15,595 nucleotides of DNA from assembly GCA_023424095.1 (NCBI GenBank), contig JAFAEG010000146.1, forward strand, positions 1 to 15,595. Reading direction: 5' to 3'. Below the pieces are notes generated by a model, which had not been told where the DNA came from, searched no databases, and was given only the letters and a program-made list of their open reading frames with translations. A program made the position numbers and the translations under genes. Within the stretch, counting starts at the first letter, position 1. The number at the start of each line of letters is the position of its first letter. Below, piece after piece: positions 7,136 through 13,108 of this stretch. Origin of the DNA: Pseudomonadota bacterium. Its GTDB lineage: Bacteria; Pseudomonadota; Alphaproteobacteria; Sphingomonadales; Sphingomonadaceae.

Positions 7136-7432
7136 GTGCGCCGATCCCTTGTCCTTCTCACCGCCTGCGCCGCCCTCGCGGGCTGCGGCCCGAAGCTGGA
7201 GAGCGAGCTGATCGCGGGGCGGACGGTGACCGTCACCAATGGCGAGGATGGTCCGGTCACGCTCATCAAGATCATCGCCAATGATGCGGGCGGACGGCAG
7301 GAATGCGTGAATGAGCCGGCTACGACCCTGGGGCCGGGACGGACTTACACGACCACCTTCTTCCTCTGCGACGAAGTGACCAAGGTAGCGATCGAGACGG
7401 ACCGGGGCACCCGCACAATCGCCTTCGACTAG
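7136..7432 (+). CDS. Small putative lipoprotein of unknown function
   Basis: 98 residues with a clear lipoprotein signal: basic MRR, hydrophobic SLVLLTACAA, then the lipobox LAGC with Cys17. The mature ~80 residues look like a small beta-rich domain with two further cysteines (QECVNE and FFLCDE) that could pair in the periplasm. I do not recognise the domain. The start is a GTG directly after an in-frame TAG stop, so no longer version exists in this frame; the ribosome site is poor (GGAAAAG abuts the start). It is divergent from the wall hydrolase and convergent with the LytTR regulator gene, sharing a CTAG with the latter's stop. Confidence 0.75.
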   Translation: MRRSLVLLTACAALAGCGPKLESELIAGRTVTVTNGEDGPVTLIKIIANDAGGRQECVNEPATTLGPGRTYTTTFFLCDEVTKVAIETDRGTRTIAFD

Positions 7433-8160
7433 GCGCGTCCCGCCATCTTCCGCACATTGTCCGCATAGCTGCGGCCGATCCGTTGCTCGCCGCCGTCGGC
7501 CAACCGCGCGTTCCAATGGCCGCCGGCGTCGCGGCTGAGGCCAATGATGCTGTCACGGCGCAGGATCACGGAGCGGTGGACGCGGACGAACACGGCCGGG
7601 TCCAGTTCCTCCTCCAGCCGGGCGATGGTGCGGTGGATCAGCCACGAGCGCGAGCCGACGTGCAGCCGCATATAGTCGCGCTCGGCGCTGATCCGGTCGA
7701 TCCGCTCGGCGGCGATGCGGACCAGGCCATTATGCTCTGGCACCCAGAATTCCTCGACATAACGGGACGGTTCCGGCGGTGCCTCGTCCTTCGCGGCATG
7801 ATGGCGCGCGCGTTCGATCGCCAGTGCCAGCCGGCCCGGATCGACCGGCTTCATCAGATAATCGACCGCCGCGACATCGAAGGCCGCGACCGCGAAATTT
7901 TCGAATGCGGTGACGAAGACGATGGCCGGGCTGATGCCGTCGCGGGCGAGCGCGCGGGCGACGTCGATGCCGTTCATGTCGGGCATGGCGATGTCGAGCA
8001 GGACCAGATCGGGCCGGGTCGCCGCGATCAGCGCCAGTGCGGATTCGCCGTCCTTGGCCGTACCCGCCAGCGCCACGCCGAGCTGATCGGCGAGCAGGAT
8101 CTGCAGCCGCTCGATCGCCAGCGGCTCATCATCGACGATGACGAGCTGCAAATCAGTCAC
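7429..8160 (-). CDS. LytTR-family response regulator
   Basis: Two-component response regulator of 243 residues. The receiver domain (about 1-120) has the acidic pair DDE (10-12), phospho-acceptor Asp56 in LLDIAMPD, Thr84 in VFVTAF and Lys104 in LMKPVD. The C-terminal LytTR DNA-binding domain (about 138-240) shows ERIDRISAERDYMRLH and FVRVHRSVILRRDSI, typical of the fold. The GTG start at 8160 lies inside the end of the kinase gene, overlapping its stop by 8 bp, so translation is probably coupled; longer in-frame versions only run into the kinase gene. The partner is the LytS-type kinase just upstream. LytTR regulators often control envelope or autolysis genes; the targets here are unknown. 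Confidence 0.94.
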   Translation of the reverse strand: MTDLQLVIVDDEPLAIERLQILLADQLGVALAGTAKDGESALALIAATRPDLVLLDIAMPDMNGIDVARALARDGISPAIVFVTAFENFAVAAFDVAAVDYLMKPVDPGRLALAIERARHHAAKDEAPPEPSRYVEEFWVPEHNGLVRIAAERIDRISAERDYMRLHVGSRSWLIHRTIARLEEELDPAVFVRVHRSVILRRDSIIGLSRDAGGHWNARLADGGEQRIGRSYADNVRKMAGRA

Positions 8161-9454
8161 CGCGGATCGCCGGGAAATAGATGTGGACGGTGTAGCCGCC
8201 GCCCGGATCCGGGCCGTGGATGCAGCCCGCCGCGTCGCCGAAGCGCGAGGCCAGCCGGTCGCAGACGTTGCGCAGACCCACGCCGGTGCTCGCTTCATCG
8301 TCCTTCTTGGGCGGCGGGACGACGTCGCCATCATCCTTCACCTTCAGGTGCAGGCGCCCTGCTTCCTGATAGGCCGAGATCCGGATCGTCACCGGCCGGC
8401 GGGCCTTGGCAACGCCATATTTGACGCAATTCTCGACCACCGGCTGCAGGATCAGCACCGGCACGCGGCGGGTGAGCAATTCCTCCGGCACGTCGATCTC
8501 GATTTTCAGCCGCTCGGGGAAGCGGACCTGCTCGATCTCCAGATAGAGACGCTGCAGCCTGATCTCCTCGGCCAGCGCCACGTCGGCGGTCGGTTCGGTG
8601 GTGAGCGTGGTGCGGAAGAAAGCGGAAAGATTGCCCAGCATCTGCTCCGCGGCCTCGGTCCGCTTGGCCAGCACCAAAGCGCTCAGCGAATTCAGCGTGT
8701 TGAACAGGAAATGCGGGTTGATCTGATAGCGGAGCGCCCGCAGCTGCGCTTCCTGCGCCTGCCGGGCCAAGGCCGCGGCGCGACGATCCGCTTCCCGCAA
8801 TTGCGCGGCATAGCTCAGCGCCACGTAGATCGCCGCCCAGGCCGCGAAGAAGAAATACCAGCTATAGGCGACGTCGGCGATCAGCTTCAGCGTGGACCAT
8901 TTCGCCATTTCCTCCATCGAGGCCGGATCGATCCACAGCGCCGCTTCGGGGGCGTAGACGTAGAACATGTAATTGTTGACCACCGGCTGCAGCGCCGCCG
9001 GCGGCAGGCAGGCGAGGGCGGCGACCGCGATCTTGGCGGCGATGCCGCGCCGTGCGACCAGTTGCAGCGCCAGATAGACGAAGAAGCTGAGCAGCATCGC
9101 CATCGCGACGACCGCGGCCCGGCGATGGAATTGCTCGCCCTGGCCGGGCTGATCCATCAGCAATGCGCGCAGCGAGGTGGAGGCGAAGTAGACAGTCCAG
9201 AAACAGAGGATCGTCTTGATCGCCAGCGGAGCGTCGGCGAACCATCGGCGCGGCAGAGGCGGCTGAGTCCGGTCCATGCCCCCATCTAGCCCGGCGGCGC
9301 TGCCGATCGTCCCCCATGCGCCGCCGCTTGCCGAAGCGCCCGCATCCTTCATCGAAAAACCGTCCTCGCCGCGGTCCGGAAGCGGCGGCCGGTAGCCGGT
9401 TGCGTCGGCCTCGCCGTGCAAAAGCGGCCCGTCCCCGCCCTTTGATTCGGTCAT
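8153..9454 (-). CDS. LytS/YehU-type sensor histidine kinase
   Basis: Membrane sensor kinase that should phosphorylate the adjacent LytTR regulator. It has 433 residues from the ATG at 9454, which has a strong GGGGAG ribosome site 6 bp upstream. The first ~75 residues are hydrophilic and low in structure. Four hydrophobic segments follow near 78-99, 113-133, 140-163 and 191-216, then a short helical linker. The His_kinase domain contains QINPHFLFNTLNS with the phospho-acceptor His248. The ATPase domain shows the N box LQPVVENCVKYG and a G box GVGLRNVCDRL near the C-terminus. There is no periplasmic sensor domain of size, so sensing is probably by the membrane segments. A later start at M(MDRTQPP), residue 60, would remove the unusual N-terminus and cannot be excluded. 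Confidence 0.93.
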   Translation of the reverse strand: MTESKGGDGPLLHGEADATGYRPPLPDRGEDGFSMKDAGASASGGAWGTIGSAAGLDGGMDRTQPPLPRRWFADAPLAIKTILCFWTVYFASTSLRALLMDQPGQGEQFHRRAAVVAMAMLLSFFVYLALQLVARRGIAAKIAVAALACLPPAALQPVVNNYMFYVYAPEAALWIDPASMEEMAKWSTLKLIADVAYSWYFFFAAWAAIYVALSYAAQLREADRRAAALARQAQEAQLRALRYQINPHFLFNTLNSLSALVLAKRTEAAEQMLGNLSAFFRTTLTTEPTADVALAEEIRLQRLYLEIEQVRFPERLKIEIDVPEELLTRRVPVLILQPVVENCVKYGVAKARRPVTIRISAYQEAGRLHLKVKDDGDVVPPPKKDDEASTGVGLRNVCDRLASRFGDAAGCIHGPDPGGGYTVHIYFPAIRGD

Positions 9455-9727
9455 CTTTGCTCCCCTGGGCCCGATCCTAGGCCGGGCGGGCGAAAAGGTC
9501 AGCAGTCGATACGGGCGCAGAACAAGGCCGGGAAAAACGTGCTTTCGCTTTCCGCCTCTGTGGCTTGGCGGTGACAGTGCGGCAGGCCATCGCCTCGATG
9601 TGAGCATTTCGCATTGCCCCTGCCGATACATTTCGATTCACTTTGACACTGGGGCAGGGGGTCAAGGTTAACGGGCTGGCAATCCCGTTCAGGTATAACT
9701 TGGCCCTGGGGTAGAAGGAGCGGGGTT
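9455..9727. promoter_or_regulatory. Divergent intergenic region with candidate promoter and inverted repeats
   Basis: 273 bp between the kinase gene and the unrecognised plus-strand gene. TTGACA (9643-9648) has a poor GGTTAA 17 bp downstream. TATAAC (9694-9699) is a better -10 but lacks a good -35. Two inverted repeats are visible: CCCCTGCC (9617-9624) with GGCAGGGG (9653-9660), which brackets the TTGACA, and AACGGG (9670-9675) with CCCGTT (9684-9689), just before TATAAC. Either could be a regulator site for the plus-strand gene. I see no coding sequence here. Confidence 0.4.
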
Positions 9728-10276
9728 ATGAGTGCCAGTGCGCGTCAGCCAAGCGGAGCCGCAACTCTGTCGGAGATGCGGGAATTCGCCACCTTCAGCA
9801 AAGGGACGCAGCGTTATATCCGCCGCTCGCTCGACATCGGCCTTGGCCGCCGCGACGCGGTGAAGCGCTGGTCGCGCGACATTGCCGAAGCGGCCAGCAT
9901 CCGCGCCCAGGAAAGCGTCTATCGCCGGCTCGATTTCATCCGCGAACATATTCCCGACGATTGCGGGCTCGACGCGATGGAGCCGATCATGGCGCCGTTG
10001 ATCACGATGAGCGCCTTCGATCTCGGCCAGGACCGGCTGAGCTGCTTCGCTTCCTACCGCTTCCTCTATGAGCGGCTGCTGGGCGCCAGCGTTCGCTCCT
10101 GGTTGCCGGCCGCCTTCTGCTCGGCCTCGGCCCTGCCGCATCTCCATCCGGCCCGCCGTCGTGCCTTGCTGCAGTCGATCAGCGAAGCCGCCGCGGCCGC
10201 ACCGGGCTGGTCGACCCGCGAGCCGATGTTCATTCCCGACTGGGTCGAGAAGGTGGAGCAGCCGGTCGAGGGTTAG
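9728..10276 (+). CDS. Conserved-looking hypothetical protein, 182 residues
   Basis: I do not recognise this protein. It starts at an ATG with a good ribosome site (AAGGAG 9715-9720, 7-bp spacer) and keeps GC-rich codon bias throughout, so it is very probably real. No signal peptide or membrane segment is seen, so it is probably cytoplasmic. It is rich in Arg and Ala and predicted mostly helical, with a basic stretch near residues 29-50 (RYIRRSL, GRRDAVKRW), three cysteines (79, 106, 131) and a Trp-containing C-terminus (WSTREPMFIPDW, 161-172). It stands alone, divergent from the kinase gene and convergent with the Mur ligase gene, behind a region with promoter-like and inverted-repeat sequences. 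Confidence 0.75.
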   Translation: MSASARQPSGAATLSEMREFATFSKGTQRYIRRSLDIGLGRRDAVKRWSRDIAEAASIRAQESVYRRLDFIREHIPDDCGLDAMEPIMAPLITMSAFDLGQDRLSCFASYRFLYERLLGASVRSWLPAAFCSASALPHLHPARRRALLQSISEAAAAAPGWSTREPMFIPDWVEKVEQPVEG

Positions 10277-10287
10277 ACCCCCTGGTT

Positions 10288-10437
10288 CCCCTCCCTGCAA
10301 GGGAGGGGCTAGGGGTGGGTTTGAGTGGCGGACGAGGCTCGATGCCTCGGCCGCCACTTTCCGTTTGGCGCCGGAAGATTCGATTGGGCGGGCAGACGCG
10401 CGCACCCACCCCCGGCCCCTCCCTGGTCAGGGAGGGG
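10288..10437. repeat. 150-bp nested inverted-repeat element between convergent genes
   Basis: The left arm (10288-10320) and right arm (10404-10437) are inverted copies of a ~33-bp unit with few differences. Each arm is itself a hairpin: 10288-10308 has a 9-bp stem CCCCTCCCT/AGGGAGGGG with a GCA loop, and 10416-10437 has the same stem with a GGTC loop. The outer GGGGTGGGT (10312-10320) also pairs with ACCCACCCC (10404-10412). A third hairpin sits in the middle. The structure could terminate both convergent transcripts. The design resembles REP/BIME-type intergenic repeats. I believe similar CCCTCCC palindromes recur in sphingomonad genomes, but cannot check that here. Confidence 0.8.
10324..10358. 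terminator. Strong hairpin in the centre of the inverted-repeat element
   Basis: AGTGGCGG (10324-10331) pairs with CCGCCACT (10351-10358), and CGAGGC (10333-10338) pairs with GCCTCG (10344-10349), separated by one A·G mismatch, around a TCGAT loop: 14 bp in all. A short TTT follows on the plus strand. It probably ends transcription of the 182-residue gene; the T-run is weak, so Rho-independent action is uncertain. Confidence 0.5.
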
Positions 10438-10440
10438 GGC

Positions 10441-11841
10441 TTAGCCGCCCAGCCGGTCCACCAGCCCTTCGGCGAACGCCGTCAGCGTATCGTCTCGGGC
10501 GCCCATGATGATGATCCGGTCGCCCGGCCGCGCCAACTCGAGCAGACGTTCGCCGCAGGCCTCCCGCGTGGCCAGATGCTCGGCATGGCGGCCATGATCG
10601 GCGACCGCGTCGGTCACGACGTTGCTGCCGATCGACTTGTCGGTGGTGCCGCCATGATAGACCGGATCGGGCATCAGCAGCACATCCTCCTCGGCCATTT
10701 CGGTCAGGAAGGTCTCGCCCAGTTCGCGGCCCATGGTGCGCAGCGGATTGTATCCGTGCGGCTGGAAGAACAGCAGAAGGCGTCCGGGGAAGGCGTGAAG
10801 GGTCTGCAGGGTCGCGGCGATCTTGTCGGGATTGTGCCCGAAATCGTCGATCACGGTGACGCCTCCTGCCTCGCCGATCAATTCGAAGCGGCGGCGCAGG
10901 CCGGTAAAGCCCGACAAAGCCTCGCACGCCTCGGCCAGGCCGACGCCGGTCGCGGTCACTGCCGCCAGCGCAGCCAGCGCGTTGGAGGCATTGTGGCGGC
11001 CGGGCACGCGCAGGCGCAGCTTTACCGCCTCGCCGGTGCGGCGATCATTGACCGTGAACGCGATCGCATAGGGCTCTTCGGCCAGATCGGTCGCCATCAA
11101 ATCGGCGCCCCGCTTGAGGCCGTAAGTGACGATCTTCTCGGCCGGCAGCACCGCCGCCAGCAGCCGCGCCTCGCCATCGTCCATATTGACGACGACCTTC
11201 TCCGCCTTCGCGGCGAAATCGCCGAACAGATGGCGCAGTTCGTCCAATGATTTGTGGTCGAGCGTGATGTTGTTCAGCACCGCGACGCTCGGCCGGTAGA
11301 GCGCGATCGAGCCGTCGCTTTCATCCACCTCGCTGACGAAATCCGGGCCGGCGCCGACCAGGGCGCTGGCGAAAAGCTGATCGGGCGTGGCGAAATTCTT
11401 CATCACCGCGCCGTTCATCACCGTCGGGTCGCGGCCCAGCGCGTGCAGGACCCAGCCGATCATGCCGGTGACGGTCGATTTGCCCGACGTGCCGCCGACC
11501 GCGATGCGGTTCGCCGCGTCGTTGAACAAGAGCGCGAGCAATTCGGCGCGGGTGAGGCGCTCGCAATCAAGCTCGGTGGCGCGGATGACGTCGGGGACCG
11601 TCTCTTCCACCGCGGCCGAAGCGACGAGAATCTGCTCGCCGCTGGTCACGCCGGAGCCGTCTTGCGGAAAGAGCGGGATACCGCGGCCGCGCAGGAAGCC
11701 GAACTTGTCGGCGCTCTTTGCCTGATCGAGCGCGCGGTCTGACCCAGCAATGTGGCCGCCGCGGCCCTGCACGATGAGCGCGAGCGGCAGCATGCCGCTG
11801 CCGCCGATGCCGCAGAAAAAATAGGGTTTGTCGAGGTTCAT
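10441..11841 (-). CDS. MurC/Mpl-like Mur ligase family protein
   Basis: ATP-dependent amide ligase of the Mur family, 466 residues, close to MurC/Mpl length. In order: N-terminal UDP-binding Rossmann motif CGIGGSGMLPLA (10-21), ATP loop GTSGKST (117-123), EVDESDGS (171-178), NITLDHKSLDE (191-201), the carbamylated-Lys-region equivalent PGRHNASNALA (280-290), FTGLRRRFE (312-320), DDFGHNP (332-338) and FQPHGYNPLR (359-368). These are MurC/Mpl signatures, but the ATP loop reads TSGKS where MurC and Mpl normally have THGKT. The gene sits outside any division/wall cluster, so it is probably not the housekeeping MurC. It may act like Mpl, joining a recycled peptide to UDP-MurNAc, or on another substrate. 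It is divergent from an LD-carboxypeptidase. The family is firm; the substrate is unknown. Confidence 0.85.
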   Translation of the reverse strand: MNLDKPYFFCGIGGSGMLPLALIVQGRGGHIAGSDRALDQAKSADKFGFLRGRGIPLFPQDGSGVTSGEQILVASAAVEETVPDVIRATELDCERLTRAELLALLFNDAANRIAVGGTSGKSTVTGMIGWVLHALGRDPTVMNGAVMKNFATPDQLFASALVGAGPDFVSEVDESDGSIALYRPSVAVLNNITLDHKSLDELRHLFGDFAAKAEKVVVNMDDGEARLLAAVLPAEKIVTYGLKRGADLMATDLAEEPYAIAFTVNDRRTGEAVKLRLRVPGRHNASNALAALAAVTATGVGLAEACEALSGFTGLRRRFELIGEAGGVTVIDDFGHNPDKIAATLQTLHAFPGRLLLFFQPHGYNPLRTMGRELGETFLTEMAEEDVLLMPDPVYHGGTTDKSIGSNVVTDAVADHGRHAEHLATREACGERLLELARPGDRIIIMGARDDTLTAFAEGLVDRLGG

Positions 11842-11851
11842 CGCGCCGCCC

Positions 11852-11871
11852 TATTCAGGCCGGGCTGAATA
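11852..11871. promoter_or_regulatory. Palindrome between the divergent ligase and carboxypeptidase genes
   Basis: TATTCAG (11852-11858) and CTGAATA (11865-11871) are perfect 7-bp inverted arms around a 6-bp GC spacer, in an intergenic gap of only 47 bp. The size, symmetry and position fit a shared operator for both genes. It is AT-rich relative to its neighbourhood. Regulation is inferred; no cognate repressor is recognised. Confidence 0.5.
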
Positions 11872-11888
11872 TTCAAATGGGGTGAGAC

Positions 11889-12707
11889 ATGCGGATCGGC
11901 GTGGTGGCCCCGGCGGGGCGCCTGCAGCGGGAGACGGCCGAGCAGATCGTCGCCTTTGCGGCGGCGCGGCGGCCGGACGTGACGCTTGCGCTGCATCCGC
12001 AATGCTTCGCCCGCCACGGCCATTTCGCCGGCACCGATGCGGAGCGGCTGGAGGCCTTCGTCACCTTCGCCAATGATCCCGCCTTCGACGCCATCTGGTT
12101 TGCGCGCGGCGGCTATGGCTCGAACCGGATCGCGGCGGCGGCGGTCGAGCGGCTGAACAAGCATGCCCGGGACAAGGCCTATCTGGGCTATAGCGACCTC
12201 GGTTTCATGCTCGCCGCCCTCTATAAGGCCGGCTTCCCGAACGTCGCGCACGGCCCGATGCCGCAGGGCATCAGTCATGGCGACGGCGCCGAAGCGGTGG
12301 CGCGCGGGCTGGACTGGCTGGCCGACCGCGGCGCGACCGGCCTCGAGCCGAGCCTGGAGCCGGGCGTGCCCGCCGCCGCCTTCAACCTCACCGTGCTCGG
12401 CGCTCTGCTCGGCACCGACCTCGAGCCCGATCTGTCGGATCATGTGCTGATGATCGAGGATGTGGGCGAAATGGCCTATCGGATCGACCGGGCGATGTCG
12501 CATTTGACCGGCCAGCCGCGCATGCGGGCTTTACGGGGTATCCGCGCCGGCCGCTTCGAGCCGGTGCCGGACAATGATCCGCCCTTCGGCGAGGCGCCCG
12601 CCGAGATCGTCCGCCACTGGTGCGAGCGGGCCGCCATCCCCTTCCTCGGCGCCGCCGACATCGGCCACGACGCCGCAAACAAGGTGGTTCCGTTCGGCAA
12701 GCGCTAA
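11889..12707 (+). CDS. LD-carboxypeptidase (peptidase S66, LdcA-like)
   Basis: Serine peptidase that removes the terminal D-Ala from the L-Lys/mDAP-D-Ala bond of muropeptide tetrapeptides, giving tripeptides for recycling; cytoplasmic, with no signal peptide. The 272 residues match S66. The catalytic triad is visible in context: Ser102 in YLGYSDLGFM, Glu190 in LMIEDVGE and His260 in ADIGHDAANKVVPFG. The N-terminal IGVVAPAG (3-10) and ARGGYGSNRI (72-81) are further family marks. The ATG at 11889 follows GGGGTGAG. The neighbouring divergent Mur ligase could use the tripeptide product, so the two form a plausible peptidoglycan-recycling pair. S66 also contains microcin C self-immunity proteins, but the context favours muropeptide recycling. 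Confidence 0.92.
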   Translation: MRIGVVAPAGRLQRETAEQIVAFAAARRPDVTLALHPQCFARHGHFAGTDAERLEAFVTFANDPAFDAIWFARGGYGSNRIAAAAVERLNKHARDKAYLGYSDLGFMLAALYKAGFPNVAHGPMPQGISHGDGAEAVARGLDWLADRGATGLEPSLEPGVPAAAFNLTVLGALLGTDLEPDLSDHVLMIEDVGEMAYRIDRAMSHLTGQPRMRALRGIRAGRFEPVPDNDPPFGEAPAEIVRHWCERAAIPFLGAADIGHDAANKVVPFGKR

Positions 12708-12820
12708 AGCGGGGTTAACTTCAACTCGGCGCGCCGCTGTGGAAAGCTTAGTCTAATGGACTTGCAAACTGTTTTGCGTTGGTTCAATCCGAGGGTCTGT
12801 TTCAAAGGGAGGCTAATTAA

Positions 12821-13075
12821 ATGGCGAAAGCGCAACAGAGCGGTCTGCAGCGTCCGGTTACCCCGTCGGCCGATCTGGCCGTCATCACCGGCAGCGATCC
12901 GCTGCCGCGCAGCCAGGTCGTCAAGAAGGTGTGGGATCACATCAAGGCGAACAACCTGCAGAATCCGGCCAACAAGCGCGAAATCGTTGCCGACGACAAG
13001 CTCCGCAAGATTTTCGGCAAGGACAAGGTGTCGATGTTCGAAATGAACAAGCACCTTTCCGCCCACGTTAAGTGA
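12821..13075 (+). CDS. SWIB/MDM2-domain protein
   Basis: An 84-residue protein that is almost wholly one SWIB domain (about residues 20-84): DPLPRSQVVKKVWDHIKANNLQNP, then NKREIVADDKLRKIFGKDKVSMFEMNKHLSAHVK. SWIB domains were named from eukaryotic SWI/SNF complexes; in bacteria they occur alone or fused to topoisomerase, and a DNA- or chromatin-like role is suspected but not settled. The start has a strong ribosome site (AAAGGGAGG 12804-12812, 8-bp spacer). The 113 bp upstream hold a small hairpin (GCAAA-CTGT-TTTGC, 12764-12777) and no convincing promoter. The gap to the AAC(3) gene is 33 bp, in the same frame. Confidence 0.93.
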   Translation: MAKAQQSGLQRPVTPSADLAVITGSDPLPRSQVVKKVWDHIKANNLQNPANKREIVADDKLRKIFGKDKVSMFEMNKHLSAHVK

Positions 13076-13108
13076 GCAGATAAGCCGTTTCATTCTGACG
13101 GCGCCGCC

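Noticed and set aside
6261..7211. 316-codon plus-strand frame over the wall hydrolase
   Set aside because: The minus strand encodes the SleB-type domain; this frame has no start signal and shadow-like composition.
8138..9289. 383-codon plus-strand frame over the kinase
   Set aside because: Shadow of the LytS-type kinase, whose NPHFLFN and ATPase motifs are clear on the minus strand.
9477..9665. 62-codon minus-strand frame upstream of the kinase
   Set aside because: No ribosome site and no recognisable features; it ends just before the kinase start and is more likely leader.
11838..12503. 221-codon minus-strand frame over the carboxypeptidase
   Set aside because: Antisense to a gene with an intact S66 Ser-Glu-His triad; His/Arg/Gly-rich and without a domain.
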